Source of the DNA: an uncultured Tenacibaculum sp.
GTDB lineage: Bacteria > Bacteroidota > Bacteroidia > Flavobacteriales > Flavobacteriaceae
DNA: 64,000 bases
Assembly: GCF_947498805.1 (NCBI RefSeq)
Contig: NZ_CANMLT010000002.1
Span: 248,001-312,000, forward strand
Reading direction: 5' to 3'
The notes beneath the pieces are model-generated. The model made no database searches. It was not told the origin of the DNA and worked only from the letters and a program-made list of their open reading frames with translations. The first letter of the stretch is position 1, and the number at the start of each line of letters is the position of its first letter. Shown piece after piece: positions 8,781 through 16,449 of the stretch. The position numbers and the translations under genes were made by a program.

Positions 8781-8842
8781 CTCTACAAATGTAGAGAATG
8801 TTTTACATTTGTAGAAATAAAATTTTAAATTTGTCTACAAAC
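8781..8842 (-). promoter_or_regulatory. BlaI-like operators over the serine hydrolase promoter
   Basis: CTCTACAAATGTAGAG (8781-8796) is a perfect 16-bp palindrome. On the minus strand it contains TACATTTG (8786-8793), an exact TAnnTTTG -7 box for the gene starting at 8742. A second, imperfect palindrome TTTACATTTGTAGA lies at 8802-8815, centred 20 bp away, and a third, TTTGTCTACAAA, at 8831-8842. The CTAC-N4-GTAG form and 20-bp centre spacing resemble BlaI/MecI operators. The operator-on-promoter layout is seen directly; the binding protein is inferred. Confidence 0.65.
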
Positions 8843-8978
8843 ACTATAAAACAGCCAACTATTCTTATAGAATTACACAAAAATCAATAAAACGATAATC
8901 CATTTAGTACAAAATAGATGCACAGAGATTAGAAGTAGATAAATAAATCACTTTTAAAGACTAAACCATATTATTTAA

Positions 8979-10742
8979 TTATCCCATTTTTTTAGCAATC
9001 ATTTGTTCCCCACTTTCATTGATAGTAAAACCAACTATTTTTGAACTATTATTTTTATTAAACGATAATGTAGTGCTTCTACTACCAATACCAAATTTAA
9101 CCATTGTCTTTGGAATTAATGTCATTGGCGTTCTCCCCGGGAATTCAATATATAGCTCTTCGTTTTTTTCAAAAATTTTAATAAAATGTCCAGAAGTCAA
9201 TTGATAGGTTCCTATATAACTTTGAATAGTCTCGGGAGAAAGTTTAATAAAAGAGGCTGTGTTATCTTTTACTTTAACACCAAATGCTTTTAAAGATTTT
9301 TTAGAGGCTTCAATAGTTGGATCTAGAGCTAATGCTTTTTTATAGGCTTTTATGGCATTTACTTTATCATCTATTGCTTTATATCCATCTCCTAATGAAT
9401 CCCAGATATTGGCATTCTTTGGGAACAATTCAGTATTCATTAAAAATAGAGGAACTGCCCAATCTGATAACTCTTTTTTCTCTAATGCCAAATACCCAAT
9501 TTGATTTAAAACATTCGAATCATTAAACCTATCTCCATAAGTTTGTTTTAAATTACTTTTTAATTCTTTGACCTTTTTGAAACTATTATTTTCAATAAAA
9601 TTTAATACAAAGACATTACTACTTTTTTGAATGGGTTTTGGTGTATAATTTTGGTTAAATATCATTTTCTCTAATCTCCACAACACTTCTACTTCCCTTA
9701 CATAAGCATTCGTTGAAAATATAATCACAGTATCTTCTTTGGGTAACCACATAAATTCATGAAAGAAGATTCCATTAGAACCATTATGAGTAATGATTTT
9801 AGTATTTCTATCGGAGTTAAATATTGCCCATCCGTAAGCGTAAAAACTTTTATTACTCCCCTCCTGTTCCGATATATACGGCTTGGTTAAAAGATTCATA
9901 GACTTTTTAGAAAGTATGGTGTTAGATTCTAGTGCTAAATACCATTTATACATATCTTCTTGAGTAGACTGTATACCTCCATTTCCTTTTAACACCCAAG
10001 AAACTCCTTGATCTCTTTCAAAACGCGCTACCATAGTTCCTAAATTTTTTATTCCTTTATAATAACCATTTGCCAACGTGTTCTCTTTCCACTTAGGAAG
10101 TAAATATCCTGTTTGTAACATACCAGCAGGTGTAAATAAATAGGTGTTTAAGAAGCTTTCATACGATTGTTTTGAAACCAATTCAATAATACGAGCTAAT
10201 ATGCTATAACCAGCATTTGAATATTTGTATTTTACTCCTGGTGTATAGCGCAACTTTGTATGAAATAAAGTTTTGAAAAACTCTTTTGTAGGTATATGAT
10301 GAAAATCTCCATTACTTATTACATCAATAAAACCAGCCGAATGAGTTAATAATTGATGAATCGTAATCTTCCTTTTATCTTCAGGAAGATTATCAAAGAA
10401 TAATTCAAGAGAGTCTGTAAGCTTTAGTTGATTTAATTCAACCAATTTTAAAATGGCCGTTGCAGTAAATTGCTTGGTAACGGAACCTGTGGAAAAAACA
10501 GTATTTGGAGTATTAGCTATAGATTTTTCTCTACTGGCCAATCCATAACCTTTGTTAAGAATTATTGTGCCCTTTTGAGCTATTAAAACTGCTCCAGAAA
10601 ATCCATTCCTCTCGCCTTCACTTAAATAGTTATCTACTCTTTCTTTAATGGATAAATCCTTTTCCTTAGTTTGAGCATTTGTCGTAATTAATGTGGTAGT
10701 AATTAGTATAAAACTTACCAATAAGTTTATAATTTTTCTCAT
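8979..10742 (-). CDS. secreted serine hydrolase with TPR and C-terminal domain
   Basis: 587 aa with a signal peptide (cleavage after TNAQ, about residue 24). The serine beta-lactamase-like domain (about 30-370) shows SVTK with S87 and K90, YSN at 174-176, and HNGSNG as the third motif. Two or so TPR helices (WDSLGDGYKAIDDKVNAIKAY) follow near residue 450, then a small beta-rich domain (SYIGTYQLTSGHFIKIF) seen at the end of many flavobacterial serine hydrolases. Probably periplasmic or secreted; may act on peptides or esters. Paralogous in plan to the gene at 7294-8742, but I see no matching palindromic operator upstream. Confidence 0.85.
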   Translation of the reverse strand: MRKIINLLVSFILITTTLITTNAQTKEKDLSIKERVDNYLSEGERNGFSGAVLIAQKGTIILNKGYGLASREKSIANTPNTVFSTGSVTKQFTATAILKLVELNQLKLTDSLELFFDNLPEDKRKITIHQLLTHSAGFIDVISNGDFHHIPTKEFFKTLFHTKLRYTPGVKYKYSNAGYSILARIIELVSKQSYESFLNTYLFTPAGMLQTGYLLPKWKENTLANGYYKGIKNLGTMVARFERDQGVSWVLKGNGGIQSTQEDMYKWYLALESNTILSKKSMNLLTKPYISEQEGSNKSFYAYGWAIFNSDRNTKIITHNGSNGIFFHEFMWLPKEDTVIIFSTNAYVREVEVLWRLEKMIFNQNYTPKPIQKSSNVFVLNFIENNSFKKVKELKSNLKQTYGDRFNDSNVLNQIGYLALEKKELSDWAVPLFLMNTELFPKNANIWDSLGDGYKAIDDKVNAIKAYKKALALDPTIEASKKSLKAFGVKVKDNTASFIKLSPETIQSYIGTYQLTSGHFIKIFEKNEELYIEFPGRTPMTLIPKTMVKFGIGSRSTTLSFNKNNSSKIVGFTINESGEQMIAKKMG

Positions 10743-10847
10743 AATTTTTGATTTTGTTCATTAAAACAAGGGCATACAATTCTATTACCTCATGTTAATG
10801 AAGTTTAAAATTTTATTATTAAATGTTTTAGATAATTTTAGTTTGAA

Positions 10848-11225
10848 CTATTCCCCCATACGATTTAAATATACTGCATGCACTAAAAAAGCTAAGGATA
10901 TACTAATTGCCATAATTCCTATAGAGTGCATTCCTAATGGCAAAAAGAGTTGGGTTATAAATAGTCCTATACCAACTGATAGTAAAACCAAAAACCATTT
11001 TACACTGGTATGTTTGGTCTCTTGAGATTTGTTTTCCAAAAAAGAAGTGATAACATCTTCTGAAATCTCCATATCGAGCATTTTCTTTTTAATCTTATGA
11101 TCTAAAATATTCTTTAACATAGTGGTAAAAAAGGACAAGAAAATAACAATCAGAAAAATAATGACGATGATTTTATATACATCTGGATCTATATAGGTTT
11201 CTTTGGTAATAAATAATGCTTTCAT
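10848..11225 (-). CDS. membrane protein of a sigma/anti-sigma operon (DUF6249-like)
   Basis: 125 aa. One helix near residues 17-40, a charged cytoplasmic stretch (KIKKKMLDMEISEDVITSF) and a hairpin of two helices (about 77-120). The layout matches small DUF6249-type membrane proteins found next to ECF sigma factors in Bacteroidetes. It is the third gene after the sigma factor (11718-12311) and anti-sigma factor (11290-11721), 64 bases downstream on the same strand. Probably involved in the same envelope-stress response; the mechanism is unknown. Confidence 0.7.
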   Translation of the reverse strand: MKALFITKETYIDPDVYKIIVIIFLIVIFLSFFTTMLKNILDHKIKKKMLDMEISEDVITSFLENKSQETKHTSVKWFLVLLSVGIGLFITQLFLPLGMHSIGIMAISISLAFLVHAVYLNRMGE

Positions 11226-11289
11226 AATACTAATTCTATAAATATAATAGACAGCTTTCTACTCTTAAGGTTGCAAGCAACCAACAAAA

Positions 11290-11721
11290 TTATACTGTCA
11301 TTTTTCCTTTAAATGTGCTTATTATTTCTAGTGTTGATAATACTCCAATGAACAGTGCTATGCTCAATGTAAAATAAACAGGTAAGTTTTCAATTTCACT
11401 CCAATGAATCAAATCAACCTTAACAACATGCAATAGGATTGCCAATACCCCAAAACTTAAAAGTATAAATGCATTCTTATTCAAAACATATCTCTTATTA
11501 GATTTTGTTTCTGGTAAATTTTCCAAAATACTTGTAGCCAAATTAAATTCTAAAACGGGTTCAGGTAATTCTTTGACAGTTTGAGATATATCTTGATATT
11601 CATCTACAATACTCATACAATGTTCACAGGTGTCTATATGTGCTAATACTTCTACATCACAATTGCTCCTATCAAACAAATATTGTTGAATTTGCGTGTC
11701 ATTTACATGTTCTGTATTCAT
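11290..11721 (-). CDS. zinc-finger anti-sigma factor
   Basis: 143 aa. Residues 25-40 carry HIDTCEHC, the H-x3-C-x2-C zinc finger of anti-sigma (ZAS/zf-HC2) domains that mask ECF sigma factors; two membrane helices follow (about 82-100 and 115-133). The start overlaps the sigma gene's stop by four bases (ATGA), typical of stoichiometric sigma/anti-sigma pairs. It should hold the sigma factor at 11718-12311 inactive at the inner membrane until a signal releases it. The signal is unknown. Confidence 0.85.
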   Translation of the reverse strand: MNTEHVNDTQIQQYLFDRSNCDVEVLAHIDTCEHCMSIVDEYQDISQTVKELPEPVLEFNLATSILENLPETKSNKRYVLNKNAFILLSFGVLAILLHVVKVDLIHWSEIENLPVYFTLSIALFIGVLSTLEIISTFKGKMTV

Positions 11722-12311
11722 AATTCTTCTTTTTTATATGTGTGCAAAAGGTTGGTTCGTAACATTTTTCTTGCTCTAAACAAATAACTTTTTAAAGTAC
11801 CTCTTGGTAAACTGGTTATTTTCGAAATCTCCTCATAACTTAATTCTTGCTTATGAAAAAGTGTTATTAATGTTTTATATACTGGAGGTAACTTCTCTAT
11901 TTCTATCTCTAATACCATTTGTCTCTCTTTCTTAAAAATATAGTCGTCTGTTTGGTTTTGTGAAGTATGTATTAAACTATCTACCATGTTCCAAGACTCA
12001 TTCCCCTCTTTATCAAATACCTTAATTGTTGGAAGCTTCTTTTTCTCTAAAAAATTTAAACAGGTATTGTAAGCAATCGTTCCAATCCAAGTAGATAGCT
12101 TGCTATTAAATTTAAAACTGGATAGTTTATGATATACTTTGAGGTATATTTCTTGAATTAAATCTTCTCGATCTAAAGAATTATCAATCATTTTATACAC
12201 AATTTGTATTACCAATCCTTGTGTATTAAGAATAATCTGCTTAAAAGCATCATTATCTCCTTTTAGGACTAGTTTTACTAAATTTTTATTTGTTGAATAT
12301 TCTTTTTTCAT
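11718..12311 (-). CDS. ECF RNA polymerase sigma factor
   Basis: 197 aa with sigma-70 region 2 (about 20-90, including DREDLIQEIYLKVYHKLSSF for -10 recognition and core binding) and region 4 (about 135-190, LSYEEISKITSLPRGTLKSY as the helix-turn-helix). It overlaps the anti-sigma gene by four bases. A second ECF sigma factor lies 320 bp upstream on the same strand, so the pair may form a cascade or a shared operon. Confidence 0.9.
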   Translation of the reverse strand: MKKEYSTNKNLVKLVLKGDNDAFKQIILNTQGLVIQIVYKMIDNSLDREDLIQEIYLKVYHKLSSFKFNSKLSTWIGTIAYNTCLNFLEKKKLPTIKVFDKEGNESWNMVDSLIHTSQNQTDDYIFKKERQMVLEIEIEKLPPVYKTLITLFHKQELSYEEISKITSLPRGTLKSYLFRARKMLRTNLLHTYKKEEL

Positions 12312-12374
12312 ACTCTAACCAAAAAGATTAGACCGAGTTGACTTAAAAAGGTTGCAACTTTATTTTTAAATAAT

Positions 12375-12632
12375 TTAGTTTCCTTTAAATTTTTGTAAAA
12401 TTCTTCTGACAAACTTGAGTCCAGATCTCATAAGGTTCTTTTCAAATTGACTCATTGTTCCTTTAATCAACTCTATATCTTTTTTTATAGCGTCTTTTTC
12501 AAATTGGCTAGTCTTTTCTTTTAACTCAATAAGTAATTCAGACATTTGAATATTAATCTCTTTGCTTTCAGAAGAATTATTCCAAATATTCTTAATGTCT
12601 TCCCATGTCTTTTGTTCTTCTCTATTTTCCAT
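12375..12632 (-). CDS. small helical protein coupled to an ECF sigma factor
   Basis: 85 aa, charged and almost wholly helical, without a signal peptide or membrane segment. It contains the word SQFEK twice (near residues 37 and 61), suggesting an internal repeat. It begins one base after the stop of the sigma gene at 12634-13137, so the two are co-expressed. A cytoplasmic partner or antagonist of that sigma factor is the natural guess since no zinc-finger anti-sigma accompanies it; there is no direct evidence. Function unknown. Confidence 0.75.
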   Translation of the reverse strand: MENREEQKTWEDIKNIWNNSSESKEINIQMSELLIELKEKTSQFEKDAIKKDIELIKGTMSQFEKNLMRSGLKFVRRILQKFKGN

Positions 12633-12633
12633 T

Positions 12634-13137
12634 TTATTTATTTTTTTTCGTGATACAATTCAATAATACCTTTCGTATTCGTCTCATTTTTACCGCAATA
12701 TGATTCTCTGATAATCCGGTTACTTTAGCTATTTCTTTATACGGAAGTTCTTCTAATGATAAGACTACAATTGATTTATCTATGGGTTTCAATGTGGAAA
12801 TACAATTTCGTAAGGCATTGTACTTTTCATCATCATCAGTATTGGTAGTTTCTTTAGGTATAACATGAATAGCATTCAATCGAATGGTTTTATCGTTTCG
12901 CTTATTAAGTTTCTCTTTGAAACGGATACAAACATTCAAGGCTATTTTATAAATCCATGTATTAATAGCTGACTTCCCTTCAAAACTTGCGTAGGATTTC
13001 CATATTTGATAAACTACTTCCTGAAACAAATCTTCGGGTTCTATTGGATTTACAGCATAAATTCTACAAATTCGATATATTCTACCCTTATTTACTTCTA
13101 TGAGCTCTTCAAAAGTTTGATTTGGTTGATTTTGCAT
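12634..13137 (-). CDS. ECF RNA polymerase sigma factor
   Basis: 167 aa. Region 2 is recognisable at about 8-85 (PIEPEDLFQEVVYQIWKSYASF) and region 4 at about 110-165 (LPYKEIAKVTGLSENHIAVKM). It is the first gene of a run of five minus-strand genes: sigma, small helical protein, second sigma, anti-sigma, membrane protein. It differs from the second sigma factor in sequence and in lacking an adjacent zinc-finger anti-sigma. Target promoters are unknown. Confidence 0.9.
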   Translation of the reverse strand: MQNQPNQTFEELIEVNKGRIYRICRIYAVNPIEPEDLFQEVVYQIWKSYASFEGKSAINTWIYKIALNVCIRFKEKLNKRNDKTIRLNAIHVIPKETTNTDDDEKYNALRNCISTLKPIDKSIVVLSLEELPYKEIAKVTGLSENHIAVKMRRIRKVLLNCITKKNK

Positions 13138-13342
13138 ATTGTTTTTACTTCTTTCTATTAACCTTAGTGACAGAAAGTTTTGAAATATGACAATTAAAGT
13201 AAACTAAATTCTATTTATTCGATAATTTTATTGTGTTTTTCAACTCAAAACAAACAGTAAACAGCTGATAAACAGATAAATAGAGACAAACAATATTATC
13301 ATTACTATTGAACAAATTTGTTAGGAAAAAGTTATAACGATA

Positions 13343-14404
13343 CTAAACAGAAGTCTTTAAGCTCTTTCTATAGGATGATGGTGTCATACCCTCAAATTTT
13401 TTAAAAGCATAATTAAAAGAAGACAAACTACTAAACCCTGCATCAAATGCAATAGATGCTATGGTAAAGTTTTTATTTTTTTCGTTTTCTAAAAGACTCT
13501 TAGCCTCTTGGATTCTATAAAAATTGATAAAGTCGTTAAAATTTTGTTTAGCATATTGATTAATTACTTCTGAAGTTTTTTGCGTGCTCTTTTCGATCAA
13601 TTTACTTAAACTAGCAAGCGACAAAGTGGTTTCTAGGTACAATTTATCATTGGCAATTAAGTTTGATATTCGATCAAACAAAACTTTATCATTATTAGGT
13701 TTAAACACATTTCCATCAATATCTGTAATTTTAAACTGAAATGCCTTGAAACTTAAATAGTATACTACAAAAGAATAGATAATTGGTCCAATAATATAAG
13801 GAACAGCGTCTTCAACTATATTAAAAAAATATGATACCCAAATTACCGCAAAGCCAATCAAAACTAAGTTAAGCCATGCAAATATGGCTTTATGAGATTT
13901 TGTCAGTGTTTCTGTAATCATTTCCTTCTGCTTGTTCTTTAAAACTCTGTATGCTAAAAAAATATAGAAGGCAAAATGTAGATAAATAAAAATTAAAGCA
14001 CTTCCAAATACAATTATAACTTGTTTGTCATTAGTGTCAAATCCGTTTTTTGGAGCAAAAAAACTTGCAAAGAAAATAAAGGCAAAGGGAAGTAATTCTA
14101 AAAAATATAAGCGAGGTAACTTAAAATTAACACGTGTCATTCCAACAACATACCACCTCAAAAATGGACCTATTAATAACAAAAAAGCCAAACCTGTAAA
14201 GATGAAAACTGGCTCTAAATTATTTCCAAAATTCAACATTACAGATTTACCTATTCTAAAAGCCATAAACACAAGAATCAATGCTAACAAATAATTGGTA
14301 ATTGTCTTCTTCTTTTTGAAAAACACAAAGTGAATAGCAAATGTAATTCCATGTATAAGCCCTGCGCTACTAATAATAATGAGAAGTATGTCTAAAAAAC
14401 TCAT
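13343..14404 (-). CDS. AraC-type regulator with seven-helix membrane domain
   Basis: 353 aa. Seven hydrophobic helices fill residues 1-220 and an AraC helix-turn-helix domain lies at about 255-350 (FTIASIAFDAGFSSLSSFNYAFKKFEGMTPSSYRKSL). This is the common flavobacterial plan of a membrane-anchored AraC regulator that senses a ligand through its membrane part. It follows the DJ-1/PfpI gene by 30 bases on the same strand and probably shares its transcript. Candidate target: the inverted repeat at 15593-15625 upstream of that pair. Confidence 0.88.
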   Translation of the reverse strand: MSFLDILLIIISSAGLIHGITFAIHFVFFKKKKTITNYLLALILVFMAFRIGKSVMLNFGNNLEPVFIFTGLAFLLLIGPFLRWYVVGMTRVNFKLPRLYFLELLPFAFIFFASFFAPKNGFDTNDKQVIIVFGSALIFIYLHFAFYIFLAYRVLKNKQKEMITETLTKSHKAIFAWLNLVLIGFAVIWVSYFFNIVEDAVPYIIGPIIYSFVVYYLSFKAFQFKITDIDGNVFKPNNDKVLFDRISNLIANDKLYLETTLSLASLSKLIEKSTQKTSEVINQYAKQNFNDFINFYRIQEAKSLLENEKNKNFTIASIAFDAGFSSLSSFNYAFKKFEGMTPSSYRKSLKTSV

Positions 14405-14434
14405 ATAACTGTTTTCTCAAATGTAGGCATATTT

Positions 14435-15532
14435 TCACTTTTTAGCTTCACAATTTTTAGCAACTGACACTAAACTTAAAAGGTTTACAAAATCTCCTAT
14501 ATTTACTTTCATTGCTGCAATAATACCGTGTTTGGCAAGTAACACTCTATCAATTGTTTGGTTTTCTTTTAAGATTAACCTTTCTATCGTTTCTTTAGAT
14601 TTTTGCTTTCCTTCTTTATGATAAGCAATCAATACTTTTACCGCATTCTCTTCTCCTGTGATTTGACGAGGCTTTAATGTATACCCCAATTGTAGTATCA
14701 TTTTTTCAGCTAAACTCCATGTAGACCAAGGATTTTGGCCCGTAATCAAATTATTATCATGGCTAATCTTATCCAAATACATCACTCCTTCATTAAAACT
14801 CGCTCCTTGTTCAATAAGTTTATCTTGAAGTAGAAAAGGGAAAATAGATTTAGCATCAGAAATTAATAAAAGCTCTTCCTCATTTGTAAAACTACTTACC
14901 TTTTTATTTTCTAGAAGTGGTCGTCCGTTGTCTAACATAACATTAACTAACGCAGACGGACCATGACATACAGCTCCAATGACTTTATTCGATTGGTAAT
15001 AGTCTTTAACAATTCCTTGCAAAACTTTATTATTAGGAAAATCAAACATGGTTCCTTTTCCTCCTACAAAGTAAATAGCACTATAGTCATCCGGATTTAC
15101 GTCATCTATTGGGATTGTATGACTTGTTTTGTTTTGAGCAATAGGATCATTTAAAAAGGCAAAATCATATGCTCCCATATCTTCATCGTCTATAACTACT
15201 GGGGCTTCCCCTCCTTTTGGGCTAGCAACATCAACTTCAAAACCATTTGCTTCAAAAACATAATAGGCACGAGCTAATTCGGTTAATTCATACCCTGTAC
15301 TTTTTCCACTATTTCCCATGGTATCAGTACTTGTTACTACTGCTAGTATTTTTCCTCGTTTTGGAATAATATTCTCAGACAAATAAACAAGGTCCTTGGT
15401 TTGTGTTTGTTCCAAATTGGCATCTCTCGATGGTAATACATTACGCAACCAAAAGATAAATGAAGTAGTAATTATTAGTAAAAATGCGATAAAGATTCCT
15501 ATCCATTTAAGAATTCTGTACTTTTTAAACAT
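14435..15532 (-). CDS. membrane-anchored DJ-1/PfpI-family protein
   Basis: From the ATG at 15532 the protein has 365 aa; an ATG ten codons earlier (15562) is possible but puts charged residues before the anchor helix (WIGIFIAFLLIITTSFIFWL), so I prefer the shorter form. The body matches type 1 glutamine amidotransferase-like DJ-1/PfpI domains of the Hsp31 kind: an acidic residue in a PKGGEAP strand and the nucleophile elbow AVCHGPSALV with its cysteine. Relatives act as glyoxalases, deglycases or chaperones. A C-terminal extension of about 100 residues follows. Likely cotranscribed with the AraC-type regulator. Confidence 0.8.
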   Translation of the reverse strand: MFKKYRILKWIGIFIAFLLIITTSFIFWLRNVLPSRDANLEQTQTKDLVYLSENIIPKRGKILAVVTSTDTMGNSGKSTGYELTELARAYYVFEANGFEVDVASPKGGEAPVVIDDEDMGAYDFAFLNDPIAQNKTSHTIPIDDVNPDDYSAIYFVGGKGTMFDFPNNKVLQGIVKDYYQSNKVIGAVCHGPSALVNVMLDNGRPLLENKKVSSFTNEEELLLISDAKSIFPFLLQDKLIEQGASFNEGVMYLDKISHDNNLITGQNPWSTWSLAEKMILQLGYTLKPRQITGEENAVKVLIAYHKEGKQKSKETIERLILKENQTIDRVLLAKHGIIAAMKVNIGDFVNLLSLVSVAKNCEAKK

Positions 15533-15592
15533 GTGAAATATGATTTTTAAATTTTCAGCCAAATACTTAATTAAAAACCATTTACTATGTCG

Positions 15593-15625
15593 AAATGATA
15601 ATTTCGTCAGAGTTTTTTATCATTT
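15593..15625 (-). promoter_or_regulatory. inverted repeat upstream of the DJ-1/AraC pair
   Basis: AAATGATAA (15593-15601) and its exact reverse complement TTATCATTT (15617-15625), 15 bases apart, lie 60-90 bases upstream of the DJ-1-like gene. A nested hairpin CGAAAT-GATA-ATTTCG covers 15591-15606. The position suits a regulator site; no -7 box is obvious. Confidence 0.35.
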
Positions 15626-15675
15626 TAAAATGCAGAAAAATATCTCATCTTCTTTTTATTTAAGTTTTTAAATAA

Positions 15676-15700
15676 AAAAAAGCGGCATACACCGCTTTTT
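15676..15700 (-). terminator. terminator after the GG-leader peptide gene
   Basis: AGCGG (15681-15685) pairs with CCGCT (15692-15696), extended by an A-run on one side and a T-run on the other. It lies 23 bases past the stop of the small minus-strand gene and could work in both directions. Confidence 0.65.
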
Positions 15701-15722
15701 ATATTTTGTTATTTGGAACTAT

Positions 15723-15875
15723 CTATATATCTCCACAAAAAACTTGATTCATACATACATAACCTGGAGGTAATGGTGTACATGTATGGCACATCACATA
15801 AATCCAACCACCACTTACAGACTTTTGCTCAGTCTTGTTTAACACAGTTCCTAAATTTGAAACATTTTTTAGCAT
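15723..15875 (-). CDS. 50-aa double-glycine leader peptide, bacteriocin/RiPP-like precursor
   Basis: A small frame, easily missed. Its N-terminal half contains SNLGTVLNKTEQKSVSGG (residues 6-23), which matches the LGxxLNKxEQxxIxGG leader common to flavobacterial GG-leader peptides; cleavage would follow G22-G23. The 27-residue remainder has four cysteines (CHTC, then two more), three prolines and aromatic residues. A TAAATTTG -7 box (15897-15904) lies 22 bases upstream and a terminator 23 bases downstream, so it is a complete transcription unit. No C39 peptidase-transporter or modifying enzyme is adjacent, making it an orphan here. Secretion and activity are inferred from the leader only. Confidence 0.75.
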   Translation of the reverse strand: MLKNVSNLGTVLNKTEQKSVSGGWIYVMCHTCTPLPPGYVCMNQVFCGDI

Positions 15876-15896
15876 AATAAAAATTTTAAAGTTGCT

Positions 15897-15904
15897 CAAA
15901 TTTA
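15897..15904 (-). promoter_or_regulatory. -7 box of the GG-leader peptide gene
   Basis: TAAATTTG on the minus strand, an exact TAnnTTTG match, placed so that transcription would start about 15 bases before the ATG at 15875. Confidence 0.55.
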
Positions 15905-15999
15905 ATTGCTTATTAGTAAAGTATGGTTTAAAAAACCGTAATAAAAGTAAGGAATTACCATAAAATTAGCTGACGTTACCCTATAGAAAAATAGCATAT

Positions 16000-16066
16000 A
16001 ACTATAAAAATAGTTTTATTACTATAAATATAGTTATAAATAAAAAATACTACTATATTTGCAGTA
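16000..16066 (+). promoter_or_regulatory. BlaI-type operators and near-leaderless promoter
   Basis: AACTATAAAAATAGTT (16000-16015) is a perfect palindrome; ACTATAAATATAGT (16021-16034) is a second one centred exactly 20 bp away. Both have the ACTA-N6-TAGT form of BlaI/MecI boxes. A third, degenerate one (TACT...AGTA, 16051-16066) overlaps TATATTTG (16054-16061), an exact -7 box. The start codon begins at 16066, five bases after that box, so the transcript should begin at or next to the ATG. Autorepression of blaI is the natural reading. Confidence 0.75.
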
Positions 16067-16449
16067 TGAATGAACTCACAAAAGCAGAAGAGCAAATAAT
16101 GCAATACGTTTGGAAACTTGAAAAAGCTTTCTTAAAGGATATTGTTGAACAGTTTCCAGAACCAAAACCAGCGTATACTACAATCTCTACCGTGGTACGT
16201 GTTTTGGTTAAAAAAGGTTTTTTAAGCTTTAATACATTTGGAAAAGTTAGAGAATACTACCCTGCTATTTCCAAAGAGAAATATTTTAAAAAACACTTTA
16301 AAAATGTTATTGGTAATTTTTTTAGTGGCTCTAAGAGTAAGTTTGCCTTGTTTTTCACAGAAAATGAAGATTTTAACTTATCTGAATTAGAGGAAATCAA
16401 GCATATTATTGAAGAAAAAATTGAAAATTTAAAGGATCAAGATGAGTAG
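16066..16449 (+). CDS. BlaI/MecI/CopY-family repressor
   Basis: 127 aa, usual length. The N-terminal winged helix runs over residues 1-75 (LTKAEEQIMQYVWKLEKAFLKDI, then PAYTTISTVVRVLVKKGFL as recognition region), and the C-terminal part would dimerise. It lies under two palindromic operators and overlaps the M56-M23 gene by eight bases, the usual arrangement of a repressor with the membrane protease that inactivates it. Family members control beta-lactamases, penicillin-binding proteins or, in Bacteroidetes, many envelope functions. The nearby peptidase domain suggests a cell-wall signal. Confidence 0.9.
   Translation: MNELTKAEEQIMQYVWKLEKAFLKDIVEQFPEPKPAYTTISTVVRVLVKKGFLSFNTFGKVREYYPAISKEKYFKKHFKNVIGNFFSGSKSKFALFFTENEDFNLSELEEIKHIIEEKIENLKDQDE

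Noticed and set aside
10792..11025. Plus-strand frame opposite the DUF6249-like gene
   Set aside because: Antisense shadow of a supported minus-strand gene, with no signal of its own.
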